Positions 1-7,087 of a stretch of 12,028 bases of DNA are shown piece after piece. Position numbers and translations under genes: made by a program. Each line of letters starts with the position of its first letter. Position 1 is the stretch's first letter. A model generated the notes under the pieces. The model was not told the DNA's origin. It ran no database searches and worked only from the letters and a program-made list of their open reading frames with translations. This DNA is from Methanobacterium sp. Lineage in GTDB: Archaea > Methanobacteriota > Methanobacteria > Methanobacteriales > Methanobacteriaceae. The stretch spans positions 1 to 12,028 of the forward strand of contig JAHKLP010000032.1 in NCBI GenBank assembly GCA_020855015.1, read 5' to 3'.

Positions 1-397
1 CGAAGAAGTTTTTCTTAACATCAAAAATTTCAAAACCCACCTTCTGATACAAATTAATTTGTTTAATTCCACAATCACCAGTTCCAATGATAATAGTTTC
101 CAATCGTCTTTTTTTTGCCTTAAAAATGGCATCTTCCAATAGAAACGTGCCAATACCTTGCCCCTGGAATTTTTGATCAACAGCAATATACTTAATTTCG
201 ATATTTCTTTCATCAATGGACTGCAGAACGTAAACTCCCATTATTTTATTCTGTTTTTCTAAAACAAATATTTCAGAATCTTTAACATGTTTATCAATGG
301 CTTCTATTGTTTCTTCTGCCAGCAATAATAGATCATATGGGATTTTTTCATATGTGTGAAGTTTTCTCACAGATTCTGTGATATTATTTGAATTCAT
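1..397 (-). CDS. GNAT-family N-acetyltransferase, 3' end cut by window edge
   Basis: I translated the minus strand from ATG at 397-395. It reads open for 132 codons to the window edge, so the C-terminus is missing. The visible protein starts MNSNNITESVRKL. The diagnostic part is the acetyl-CoA binding motif A, QKFQGQGIGTFLLEDA (Q/R-x-x-G-x-G/A), after the strand IEIKYIAVD, followed by a strand ETIIIGTG and the typical GNAT C-terminal helix-strand NLYQKVGFEIFD. GNAT enzymes move an acetyl group from acetyl-CoA to an amine on a small molecule or protein; the substrate cannot be told from the sequence. A GGGGA ribosome binding site lies about 6 nt upstream of the ATG. The next gene upstream, the zinc-ribbon gene, ends 22 nt away on the same strand, so the two could be co-transcribed. 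The family call is solid; the substrate is unknown. Confidence 0.85.
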   Translation of the reverse strand, partial: MNSNNITESVRKLHTYEKIPYDLLLLAEETIEAIDKHVKDSEIFVLEKQNKIMGVYVLQSIDERNIEIKYIAVDQKFQGQGIGTFLLEDAIFKAKKRRLETIIIGTGDCGIKQINLYQKVGFEIFDVKKNFF

Positions 398-419
398 TTA
401 TGTCCCCTAATGAATTGAC

Positions 420-914
420 TTAGTAATCTAATTCGGGTTGTTCTTGGTATAGAATGGAAAGTTTTTTAATGAAAGTTTCTTCATTAATTTCCCTTTTGGC
501 AAAGCTCAGTTGAAGATTCTCTATTTTCTGAATGTAATCCAATTCTTTATGATAATTTTCTTTAGCTTCATCCAGAAACTCGGGATTACTTTCGGATTTT
601 CCTCCAGAAACAATATTCTCATATCCTTTTTTGGAGCCTTCTCTATTAGCCTTTGAATGTTCCTTTATTTTAGATATAAGGCTTTCACTGGACTCACCAC
701 TCTTTACTGAGTTAATCAATTCCTGATCAAACTCAGCAATCCATGGGGTATTAATTAAAGAGGATATGGCTATTATCAATACCAAAAATCCAAATATTCC
801 TATTCCAATTAGAAATATTTTATTAATGCCTTTTTTCCTGATTTCTTCACCACAATTCTGGCAAATAGTGGCTTTTTCTTCATTTTCAGCATTGCAGTGT
901 TCACATTTAACCAT
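420..914 (-). CDS. Small zinc-ribbon protein with one membrane segment, function unknown
   Basis: A 164-residue protein. It begins with a rubredoxin-like zinc ribbon: C4-x2-C7 and C18-x2-C21, with the second pair reading CQNCGEEI. A single hydrophobic segment follows at about residues 32-54 (IFLIGIGIFGFLVLIIAIS). The remaining ~110 residues are charged, Glu/Lys/Ser-rich and predicted mostly helical. The likely topology is a cytoplasmic N-terminal zinc ribbon and an extracytoplasmic helical tail. Many archaea and Gram-positive bacteria carry such 'zinc-ribbon plus TM plus variable tail' proteins without an assigned role, and I do not recognise a specific family for the tail. A GAGG ribosome binding site sits about 11 nt before the ATG. 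The gene follows the ferredoxin gene at 45 bp, but a T8 tract on the coding strand lies between them, so it is probably a separate unit. Confidence 0.75.
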   Translation of the reverse strand: MVKCEHCNAENEEKATICQNCGEEIRKKGINKIFLIGIGIFGFLVLIIAISSLINTPWIAEFDQELINSVKSGESSESLISKIKEHSKANREGSKKGYENIVSGGKSESNPEFLDEAKENYHKELDYIQKIENLQLSFAKREINEETFIKKLSILYQEQPELDY

Positions 915-942
915 ATAAATAACGTCCTCACATTGAATAATT

Positions 943-950
943 AAAAAAAA
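943..950 (-). terminator. Poly-U tract after the ferredoxin gene
   Basis: Eight consecutive A on the plus strand give a U8 run in minus-strand transcripts, starting about 10 nt after the ferredoxin stop codon. Archaeal RNA polymerase terminates at U-rich tracts without needing a hairpin, so this plausibly ends the homocysteine operon transcript. No stem was seen next to it. Confidence 0.5.
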
Positions 951-959
951 TAATAAAGG

Positions 960-1346
960 TTAATAAGCAATCTTAATGGCCTTGGTGGGACATGAAGATG
1001 TGCAGAACCCGCATCCTATGCATTTTTGGTCGTCCAGTTCTACATTCCATTTTTCATCAACGGTAATGGCTTCTACTGGGCAGAGGCTGTAGCATTCACC
1101 ACAATCCATGCATTTATCTTCATCCTTTTTAACCACTTTTTTAATGGGGTTGAGCTGGATTCCCTCTTTCTCCATGTATTTTATTCCTTCTTCTGCTTCA
1201 CTGCCACTGATCTCTATTAACATTTTACCACCCTTAGGGGTGATATCAGCTCGCAGAATGTTGAAGGTCACATCATAGTCCTTGATCAAATCGGATATCA
1301 CGGGTTTGCTCACGATTCTAGGTGAGAATTTTAGCCAAGCTTTCAC
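960..1346 (-). CDS. NIL-domain 2x[4Fe-4S] ferredoxin, partner of the homocysteine biosynthesis protein
   Basis: A 128-residue protein. Residues 1 to about 72 form a NIL domain, the ACT-like fold found on methionine transporter ATPases and on ferredoxins linked to sulfur metabolism. Residues 79-128 carry two [4Fe-4S] motifs: C79-x2-C82-x2-C85-x3-C89-P and C109-x2-C112-x2-C115-x3-C119-P. It starts at GTG (1346-1344), sharing GTGA with the stop codon of the upstream HcyBio gene. A very good ribosome binding site, GGAAGGTGATT, lies at 1351-1361. Work on the Methanosarcina acetivorans homologues (MA1821/MA1822) links such a pair to homocysteine synthesis from aspartate semialdehyde and sulfide, the ferredoxin presumably supplying electrons. 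Fusion order, overlap and neighbour all fit that role here. The electron donor and the exact redox step are inference. Confidence 0.93.
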   Translation of the reverse strand: MKAWLKFSPRIVSKPVISDLIKDYDVTFNILRADITPKGGKMLIEISGSEAEEGIKYMEKEGIQLNPIKKVVKKDEDKCMDCGECYSLCPVEAITVDEKWNVELDDQKCIGCGFCTSSCPTKAIKIAY

Positions 1347-2893
1347 TGGGAATCACCTTCCTTATTATTTTGGGAGCACATAAGTCTGGATATATCCTCA
1401 GCGGTGATCATGCCCTTAACCAGGTTTTCCCGGTCAACTATGGGCACACCAGATATTTCATTTTTGTCAATACGCCGGGCAATTACCTCCACTGGGTCAT
1501 CCTCCAGGGCAACGATCACTTTTTTGGTCATCACTTCTGTGAGTTTCTTACAGCCCTTTGCCACGGCATGGGCAATATCCCAGGAGGTTACAATTCCCAT
1601 GAGTCTTCCAGAATGGTCCACCACTGGCAAGTGGTTGATGTTGTTATCCACCATTTTCCGCGCAACACCTGAAATAGCTTCTTCGGCCATGACAGTTATA
1701 ACGGGTTTGATTTTAATATCTTTCACCATTATGGATGGCCTCTTAATCATGAGGGGCGCCACAGTGCAACCTTCTGATGGAATTTTTTTAACAGGATTGG
1801 TTAAGAGGAAATCTCCTTTCTCAATCCAATTTTTAAGTTCTTCAGCAATTTCCAATGCCTTTTTGAATGAAGAAAGTGCGGAGGTTGGAACTTCCCTTCC
1901 GTTAATTTCAATCTTTCCAGTACGGAGTTCCTGGTAATTGGTCTCACGAATTACTGGTCGGCTCCGGCGTGGAACACCATAATCATAGATTTTACAGGTT
2001 ATGTCCTGGTCACTGATACCGGTACTTTGAGCTATCTCCTCGTTAAGGATGGGAATAGGAATACCTGCCCCTACATATAAGGTGGGACCGTATTTAGGCA
2101 TGGTTGCTCCCCTTAGATAATCTGAATCCATCTTTTTCAGGTCACCCTGAAGCATAAGGGTCCCTGCAGAACCCGTGGGAACACCGTTCTTACGTTCCCC
2201 TTCAGTTGAGTGTTGAGTTCCTTCACCCATAATGTAGCCCTGGCCTCCGCACAGGAATATTCGGGTTCCAACACCAATGGTTTGGAAGTAAGGGTCATTT
2301 AGAAGTGGGCTGAGTTCCCCCGCACTGGAATAACTTACATTACCCATCTGAGGTAGTAATGTGCCCAGGTAAGTGTAAAGGGTTTCTTCAGTAGAATTGG
2401 TGGCTACAGCGTAGTTTTGATAACAGTTCCGTGGATTAACCATGATGGCCTGGTTTAAACTCTCCAGGCTGATAAATGTGTGAACATCTGTACGGGGGTA
2501 ACAATCGGTTCCGAAGGCCTCTGCCACCAGTTCAACTTCCTTCCCACGTACCAAGTCTTCTAGTAGATGAGCACCCCCGTAATCCAATCCAATATCCGGG
2601 TTGCGATGGGGTTGAGCTGCCCCTAAATATGCATCCACCGCTGCCATGCCAGAGTAGGCCTCCACTCCATTAAGGTAAGTTCGGCTCATCTTGATGGGAG
2701 GGTCTGAATGTCCGAAGTTGAAAAATGCACCAGAGGAACACATAGCACCAAATGTTCCGGTGGTTACCACATCCACCTCTTTTGCAGCTTCTCCTGCACC
2801 ATTCTCCTGCACAATACGGGTCATCTCACCAGCAGTAACCACTACTGCGTCCCCGTCTTTGATTTTTTGGTTTATTTCCTCAATGGTCTTCAC
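1343..2893 (-). CDS. Homocysteine biosynthesis protein (HcyBio/DUF39) with C-terminal CBS pair
   Basis: A protein of about 516 residues. The N-terminal ~370 residues are the HcyBio domain (COG1900), with conserved stretches VVTTGTFGAMCSSGAF, AFGTDCYPRTDVHTF and LCGGQGYIMGEGTQHSTEGE. Two CBS repeats follow at about 395-450 and 455-510 (HLPVVDHSGRLMGIVTS; SGVPIVDRENLVKGMIT), probably binding an adenosyl ligand for regulation. The cysteines in GAMCSS (residue 52 from this start) and TDCYPR (131) match the positions of the two functionally important cysteines that I recall from the Methanosarcina homologue. The role is converting aspartate semialdehyde plus sulfide to homocysteine, feeding methionine synthesis. 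Start choice: an in-frame GTG at 2902-2900 would add three residues, but GGATGTGA at 2906-2899 is a good ribosome binding site only for the GTG at 2893-2891, and that start gives the usual MKTIEEIN opening. The gene is translationally coupled to the ferredoxin gene. Confidence 0.93.
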   Translation of the reverse strand: MKTIEEINQKIKDGDAVVVTAGEMTRIVQENGAGEAAKEVDVVTTGTFGAMCSSGAFFNFGHSDPPIKMSRTYLNGVEAYSGMAAVDAYLGAAQPHRNPDIGLDYGGAHLLEDLVRGKEVELVAEAFGTDCYPRTDVHTFISLESLNQAIMVNPRNCYQNYAVATNSTEETLYTYLGTLLPQMGNVSYSSAGELSPLLNDPYFQTIGVGTRIFLCGGQGYIMGEGTQHSTEGERKNGVPTGSAGTLMLQGDLKKMDSDYLRGATMPKYGPTLYVGAGIPIPILNEEIAQSTGISDQDITCKIYDYGVPRRSRPVIRETNYQELRTGKIEINGREVPTSALSSFKKALEIAEELKNWIEKGDFLLTNPVKKIPSEGCTVAPLMIKRPSIMVKDIKIKPVITVMAEEAISGVARKMVDNNINHLPVVDHSGRLMGIVTSWDIAHAVAKGCKKLTEVMTKKVIVALEDDPVEVIARRIDKNEISGVPIVDRENLVKGMITAEDISRLMCSQNNKEGDSQ

Positions 2894-2898
2894 TTTTT

Positions 2899-2906
2899 TC
2901 ACATCC
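2899..2906 (-). promoter_or_regulatory. Ribosome binding site deciding the HcyBio start
   Basis: On the minus strand this reads GGATGTGA, matching seven of eight bases of the archaeal consensus GGAGGTGA. It is five bases before the GTG at 2893-2891. It overlaps the alternative upstream GTG at 2902-2900, which has no good site of its own. Confidence 0.55.
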
Positions 2907-3152
2907 GGTGCTTATATAATAGGTAAAAGTATTTTATCAGAAAGAAATAACATTTATGATTTCTAAGCTATTTAAACAGAACATCCTATATTTATTTTTT
3001 CCTGATATAAATTTATAATTCTCCCCTGAATTCATATAATTATAACCTTAAATAATAAAATCTCTAATCTTAACTAATTATCTGTTAAACCATAATAAAA
3101 ATAATCTCATAAAATTATATGTCAGGAAGATCATATTAAAAGTGGAGATATC
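2907..3152. promoter_or_regulatory. Divergent promoter region between HcyBio and tldD
   Basis: About 245 bp of very AT-rich DNA between two divergent genes, with no open frame of note. For the minus-strand operon, TTTAAATA (plus 2970-2977) is a plausible TATA box giving a leader of about 50 nt. A second one, TTATATAA, at about 2912-2919 is too close to the start codon to serve this gene unless translation begins further in. For tldD, AT-rich candidates lie at about 3092-3102 and 3111-3120. These are assigned by eye only. No clear inverted repeat or riboswitch fold was seen. Confidence 0.4.
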
Positions 3153-4526
3153 ATGAAAGAGGAGTTAGATCTGGACTTACTGGATAAATTATTAAAATCA
3201 GTTGAAAAAAACGTTGACTATGCTGATATAAGAGTCAATGAGAGTGAAAACACCGTTATTGTAATGAAGGATGGTAAAATCCAGGAGATCCGCTCAGGTT
3301 CAGATCAGGGCGTATGTTTACGAGTTTTAAAACAGGGTGCATGGGGTTTCTCCTACACCAACCAGTTAGATAGACTGGATAATCTCACAGAATCTGCACT
3401 TAAACTGGCCAGCGTCCTTACCAGTGATGTGGAACTGGCTCCCGCAGAAATCAGAACTGACAAAGTTAAATCAAACGCCCGGATCAAACTATCCGATGTT
3501 CCACTTGAAGATAAAAAAATTGCTATGTCTGATGTGGAACAAGCAGCTAACCTGGATAAAGTGGTGAGCACCACTGTAAACTATGTCGATGCCGAGGGCA
3601 CCACTTATTTCCTTAACTCAGAAGGATCATCAATAAAGATGGAAGAAAACCGAGTGGCCCTGTTTCTGAATGCAGTGGCAGCATCCGAAAATGGTATTCA
3701 ATTTGGACATAAAAGTACTGGTGGTGCCAAGGGCTTTGAGGCTATCCAAAAAGAGGATCTGGAATTAATGGGAAGAACTGCAGCTTCCAAGGCAGTCAGG
3801 TTACTGGATGCCAATTCTCCACCTTCAGGGCGCTTCCCAATCATTATGGATTCGGAACTCACCGGGGTTTTCATCCATGAGGCATTGGGCCATGCATCCG
3901 AGGCAGACCTCATACTGCAGAATGATTCAATTCTCAAAGGTAAAATGGGAACTAAGATTGGCTCCCCACTGGTAACAATTGTTGACGATGCCAGTATGGA
4001 TGCCTTTGGATATTATGCCTATGATGCAGAAGGAGTTAAAACCAGTAAAAATGTTCTGGTGGAAGAGGGGACATTGGTATCTCTTTTAAGTTCCAGGGAA
4101 ACCGCTGCCAAACTCAACATCCGGCCAAGTGGAAACGCTCGCTCGGGGGTTGGAGATCAACCCATAGTTCGTATGAGCAACACATACCTTAAACCGGGAC
4201 AGATGAGTTTTGAAGAACTTATTGAAGGTATGGAAAATGGAATATACCTTAAAGGATCAAGAGGCGGTCAGGTGGACACTGGTAAAGGTGTTTTCCAGTT
4301 TAATGCAGCTGAATCGTTCATGATAGAAAATGGCCAGGTTACAGATCCGCTTCGGGATGTTTCCCTATCTGGAAACATACTGGAGATCCTGCAGAAAGTG
4401 GATGCTGTTGGTTCGGACTTCCATATGGGTGTGGGATTCTGTGGTAAAGCCGGTCAAACTGCTCCGGTGGGGGATGGAGGGCCTCACACCAGGGTCAGCG
4501 AAGCAACGGTTGGTGGTGCCCAGTAA
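3153..4526 (+). CDS. tldD: TldD-type zinc metalloprotease subunit
   Basis: A 457-residue protein, full length for TldD. The zinc/catalytic motif HEALGH is at residues 242-247 within GVFIHEALGHASEADL, and a conserved cysteine sits near the C-terminus at residue 430 (HMGVGFCGKAGQ), the expected third ligand. The N-terminal half has the family hallmarks ADIRVNESENTVIVMKDGKI and GVCLRVLKQGAWGFSYTN. In bacteria TldD works as a heterodimer with TldE/PmbA and cleaves extended, unstructured peptides, for example in microcin B17 maturation and CcdA turnover. The archaeal substrates are not known. The TldE partner, which lacks the HExxxH motif, is not in this window and must be encoded elsewhere. Ribosome binding site GTGGAGAT lies 4-5 nt before the ATG. 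The stop codon overlaps the ATG of the AMMECR1 gene by one base, so the two are coupled. Confidence 0.95.
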   Translation: MKEELDLDLLDKLLKSVEKNVDYADIRVNESENTVIVMKDGKIQEIRSGSDQGVCLRVLKQGAWGFSYTNQLDRLDNLTESALKLASVLTSDVELAPAEIRTDKVKSNARIKLSDVPLEDKKIAMSDVEQAANLDKVVSTTVNYVDAEGTTYFLNSEGSSIKMEENRVALFLNAVAASENGIQFGHKSTGGAKGFEAIQKEDLELMGRTAASKAVRLLDANSPPSGRFPIIMDSELTGVFIHEALGHASEADLILQNDSILKGKMGTKIGSPLVTIVDDASMDAFGYYAYDAEGVKTSKNVLVEEGTLVSLLSSRETAAKLNIRPSGNARSGVGDQPIVRMSNTYLKPGQMSFEELIEGMENGIYLKGSRGGQVDTGKGVFQFNAAESFMIENGQVTDPLRDVSLSGNILEILQKVDAVGSDFHMGVGFCGKAGQTAPVGDGGPHTRVSEATVGGAQ

Positions 4527-5086
4527 TGATAACTGATGATGATGGACAATTTCTGGTGAAACTGGCCAGAACTGCAATCGAAACCTACTTAGCCAACGCA
4601 AATATCATAAAACCTCCAGAAGATACTAAACCTATTCTAAAGGAGGACAGGGGTGTATTTGTAACTCTACATCGTAATGGTGAATTAAGGGGTTGTATTG
4701 GGTATCCTGAACCAGTGAAACCCCTGGCAGAGGCAGTGATAAATGTTGCCATCAGTGCAGCTACTGGTGACCCACGCTTTCCCCAAGTAACACTTGCGGA
4801 GATGGGCCAGATCCAGGTGGAGGTAAGTGTCCTCACCAAACCCGCCCTGATTTCAGTTCAAAAACCTGCTGAATACATGGATAAAATCGAGGTGGGCAAA
4901 GACGGCCTAATTGTTGAGATGGGAATTTATCGTGGTTTACTTCTTCCTCAGGTTCCAGTGGAATGGAAGTGGGATGTTGAAGAATTCCTGGCCAACACTT
5001 GCATGAAAGCAGGATTATCTCCTGATTGCTGGTTACAAGATGGAGTGAAAATCTATAGCTTCCAATCTCAAATATTCGAAGAATAA
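4526..5086 (+). CDS. AMMECR1-domain protein
   Basis: A 186-residue protein, the normal size for archaeal stand-alone AMMECR1. The family signature LRGCIGY is at residues 54-60, preceded by GVFVTLHRNGE and followed by AATGDPRFPQV (78-88), IQVEVSVLTKP and the C-terminal WLQDGVKIYSFQSQIF. Archaeal structures show a two-subdomain fold with the LRGCIG cysteine in a conserved cleft, but the biochemical activity is unsettled. In many prokaryotes AMMECR1 is fused to or beside a MEMO protein and a radical SAM enzyme (AmmeMemoRadiSam), pointing to a role in radical chemistry or nucleotide/RNA modification. Neither partner is in this window. The ATG at 4526 overlaps the tldD stop (TAATG), so translation is probably by re-initiation; there is no independent promoter. 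A short T5 tract follows the stop at about 5092. Confidence 0.92.
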   Translation: MITDDDGQFLVKLARTAIETYLANANIIKPPEDTKPILKEDRGVFVTLHRNGELRGCIGYPEPVKPLAEAVINVAISAATGDPRFPQVTLAEMGQIQVEVSVLTKPALISVQKPAEYMDKIEVGKDGLIVEMGIYRGLLLPQVPVEWKWDVEEFLANTCMKAGLSPDCWLQDGVKIYSFQSQIFEE

Positions 5087-5211
5087 TAATATTTTTAAAT
5101 CAGCAATGTTTTTATCATCTCCTAAAAAGAAAGATATTGTTATAATATCCTGAAAATAGAAACAAAATATCTAGAAAATTAATTATTAATCTTAAAAAAA
5201 AATGTGATTTA
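5087..5211 (+). promoter_or_regulatory. Promoter region of the NOG1 gene with a small inverted repeat
   Basis: 125 bp of AT-rich spacer. It contains a perfect inverted repeat GATATT-GTTAT-AATATC at 5133-5149 that overlaps a TATA-like TTATAAT. It could be an operator or a weak hairpin, but AT-rich repeats this short arise easily by chance. GTGAT just before the NOG1 ATG serves as ribosome binding site. Confidence 0.3.
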
Positions 5212-6219
5212 ATGTTTTTACCTAACATACCAACACCGGATGAGGTGCTTGATAAGGGATTTCGACGAGCGAAAAAGGCTGCTGCCCGGGTTCGCACATC
5301 CAAAATTCATCGTCAGAAAAAATCAAAACGAATAGAAGAAGTAAGAGTCCAAACAGCCAGCCAGGTGATAAGGGAAACTTTTGAGGATATTCTCGAAAAA
5401 ACACCCCATATTGAAGAACTCCCCATGTTCTACCAGGACTACATTGACGTTGCAGTGGGTGTTGATGAACTAAAAAAGTCTCTGGGAGCATTGAACTGGG
5501 CCAATGGTGTTTTGGAAAAATTGCAGAACCAGTACACACATCGCATAAGAAGATCACCTCCAGAAAACGCTGCACAGATTCGTAAAGCAGCATTCGGAAG
5601 AATAGCTTCAGTTGTGAACCGCATAAATGATGAACTTGACTTTTTAAACTATGCAAAGCAGAAGCTGCGTAACATTCCAACAGTGGATGTTGAAGCCACC
5701 ACTGCGGTTATTGCTGGATTTCCCAATGTTGGAAAATCAACACTCCTCCGACAAATTACCAATGCTGAACCTGAAGTTGCAGATTATCCTTTCACTACTA
5801 AAGGCATTCAAATAGGGCATTTCGAGCTGCGCTGGCAGAAATATCAGATTATAGACACTCCAGGTTTATTGGATCGTCCAGTTCAAGATATGAACCCCAT
5901 CGAACTCAATGCCATGGTAGCACTGGAACACCTGGCAGACCTGATATTATTTATATTCGATCCATCCCAAACATCAGGATTCCCTGTGGAAAACCAGGTA
6001 AACCTTTACTGGGAGATAAAACAAATATTCCAGAACACCCCTATCTTCCCACTGTTTAATAAAATGGACCTGGTGGAAGATGAAGAAAATGTTAAGTACA
6101 TTGAAGAACATATTAATAAAGAGGATAAGCCACTTATGGTCGCTGCATCTGAAGGTACTGGCATATCAGAGATAATAGAAAAACTGCAGGAATTTAACAG
6201 AAAAATCAGGGACAAATAG
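5212..6219 (+). CDS. NOG1-type GTPase (Obg/OBG-HflX superfamily), archaeal form
   Basis: A 335-residue protein. Residues 1-165 are the helical NOG1 N-terminal domain (opening MFLPNIPTPDEVLDKGFRRA, a conserved NOG1 start). Residues 166-335 are a G domain with G1 GFPNVGKST (169-177), the switch residues PFTTKG (193-198), G3 DTPG (215-218), G4 NKMD (283-286) and G5 ASEGTG (312-317). Eukaryotic NOG1 is a nucleolar GTPase needed for 60S ribosome maturation and is about twice as long. The archaeal form lacks the C-terminal extension and is presumed to act in large-subunit assembly; that role is inferred from homology. The basic segment at about residues 18-45 (KKAAARVRTSKIHRQKKSKR) could contact rRNA. 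The gene has its own spacer upstream and a hairpin after the stop codon, so it is probably transcribed alone. Confidence 0.94.
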   Translation: MFLPNIPTPDEVLDKGFRRAKKAAARVRTSKIHRQKKSKRIEEVRVQTASQVIRETFEDILEKTPHIEELPMFYQDYIDVAVGVDELKKSLGALNWANGVLEKLQNQYTHRIRRSPPENAAQIRKAAFGRIASVVNRINDELDFLNYAKQKLRNIPTVDVEATTAVIAGFPNVGKSTLLRQITNAEPEVADYPFTTKGIQIGHFELRWQKYQIIDTPGLLDRPVQDMNPIELNAMVALEHLADLILFIFDPSQTSGFPVENQVNLYWEIKQIFQNTPIFPLFNKMDLVEDEENVKYIEEHINKEDKPLMVAASEGTGISEIIEKLQEFNRKIRDK

Positions 6220-6224
6220 GAAGG

Positions 6225-6249
6225 CAATGCAGAGATTTTTATTGCATTG
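6225..6249 (+). terminator. Hairpin after NOG1
   Basis: Perfect 7-bp inverted repeat CAATGCA / TGCATTG with an 11-nt loop containing T5, starting 6 nt after the NOG1 stop codon. Its position suggests transcript-end processing or termination. Only a few T follow, so the loop T5 may be the effective signal. Confidence 0.4.
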
Positions 6250-6255
6250 TTTGTA

Positions 6256-6296
6256 AGTTCATATGATTATTTCATTGACAAATTACATTATGAACT
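6256..6296. repeat. Spaced inverted repeat upstream of hsp20
   Basis: AGTTCAT (6256-6262) and ATGAACT (6290-6296) are perfect inverted copies 27 bp apart, within the 135-bp promoter region of the Hsp20 gene. They could be a heat-shock regulator site. In AT-rich DNA a 7-bp match of this kind is weak evidence. It is not the bacterial CIRCE sequence. Confidence 0.25.
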
Positions 6297-6354
6297 CCAT
6301 ATCGCACCAAAAAGCAGCGGATTTGAATTAATTAACAGGATGAGAGGGATTTGA

Positions 6355-6963
6355 ATGGATCAAAAGAAAAGATTAGATAATAAGAATAAAGACGCAAAAG
6401 AAGAAATCCTTTCCAAAGCTGGCGAAGTAAAAGAATCTGTCTCAGAAAAAAGTGTGGAAGTAAAACAAAAAGCTTCCGAAGCTAAAGATTCAGTTTCAGA
6501 TAAGAGCAAAGAATTAAAAGAAAGTGCATCTGAAAGAACTGAGGAATTACGTTCCACAGCTGAAAAGATGGTTAATGATTTATTGAGCACTTTACGAGAA
6601 AAACAGGAAGACCTTGGGAAAACCATCACCGAGTACACAGCACCTAACACACCCTATGTTGATTTAATCAGCACCCCTACTGAATTTATTATCATTGCTG
6701 ATCTGCCAGGTGTTGAAAAGGAAAACCTATCTGTTGATGTCACCAACGACTCTGTAACGATTAAAGTAACCTTCCCTGAAGGTATGGAAGGTGAGGGAAT
6801 AAATTATATTAAAAGAGAAAGAGGATTTGGTGAAGTCGCACGTAATCTGGAATTACCCTACGAGGTTAAGATAAAAGAGGCCAGTGCCAATTTTGAAGAT
6901 GCAATGCTTACCATTAAACTCCCTAAAAAGATTGTAGAAACCCAAAAGCTGGAAATAAAATAG
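6355..6963 (+). CDS. hsp20: Hsp20/alpha-crystallin small heat-shock protein with LEA-like N-terminal arm
   Basis: A 202-residue protein. Residues ~100-190 form the alpha-crystallin domain: YVDLISTPTEFIIIADLPGV (101-120), KENLSVDVTNDSVTIKV, GFGEVARNLELPYEV and the closing strand AMLTIKLPKK. The last residues (LEIK) can serve as the I/L-x-I/V anchor that links dimers into larger oligomers. It acts as an ATP-independent holdase for unfolding proteins in the cytoplasm. The first 95 residues are unusual. They are very rich in Lys, Glu and Ser, contain no Cys or Trp, and have a repeating pattern KESVSEKSVEV / KQKASEA / KDSVSDKSKEL / KESASERTEEL (26-65). This resembles the 11-residue amphipathic helix repeats of group 3 LEA proteins. 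The arm makes the protein longer than the usual ~145-residue archaeal Hsp20. The ATG is preceded by GAGGGAT. A terminator follows. Confidence 0.93.
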   Translation: MDQKKRLDNKNKDAKEEILSKAGEVKESVSEKSVEVKQKASEAKDSVSDKSKELKESASERTEELRSTAEKMVNDLLSTLREKQEDLGKTITEYTAPNTPYVDLISTPTEFIIIADLPGVEKENLSVDVTNDSVTIKVTFPEGMEGEGINYIKRERGFGEVARNLELPYEVKIKEASANFEDAMLTIKLPKKIVETQKLEIK

Positions 6964-6966
6964 TTC

Positions 6967-7007
6967 TGGGAAAATAAGGGCTTCCCATTTAATTATTTTT
7001 TTTAAAT
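6967..7007 (+). terminator. Hairpin and T-rich tract after hsp20
   Basis: TGGGAA (6967-6972) pairs with TTCCCA (6982-6987) across a 9-nt loop. A tract rich in T, including T8, then runs to about 7005. It starts 3 nt after the hsp20 stop codon. This looks like the main terminator of the gene. Confidence 0.65.
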
Positions 7008-7027
7008 TTGAGTATTATTCCACTTTT

Positions 7028-7052
7028 TATAGTTTAACAACTATATTTTTTT
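7028..7052 (+). terminator. Second hairpin plus T7 in the convergent gap
   Basis: A perfect inverted repeat TATAGTT-TAAC-AACTATA (7028-7045) is followed by T7 (7046-7052) on the plus strand. It could be a back-up terminator protecting the convergent SIS gene from read-through. A further small repeat, AATTTC-AAAAA-GAAATT (7072-7088), touches the SIS stop codon and would give a U5-loop hairpin on the minus strand. Confidence 0.45.
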
Positions 7053-7087
7053 AGATAAATTCAGATTCTATAATTTCAAAAAGAAAT

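Noticed and set aside
1404..1937. Plus-strand open frame of 177 codons
   Set aside because: It lies wholly antisense to the HcyBio-CBS gene, which has strong family motifs; the plus-strand product is low in charged residues and resembles nothing.
420..2902. Could the zinc-ribbon and GNAT genes be part of the homocysteine operon?
   Set aside because: A U8 tract lies between the ferredoxin and zinc-ribbon genes and there is no functional link; co-transcription is possible but not supported.
5222..5680. Minus-strand open frame of 152 codons
   Set aside because: It is antisense to the NOG1 N-terminal domain; the product is rich in Leu, Ser, Pro and Cys with no recognisable motif.
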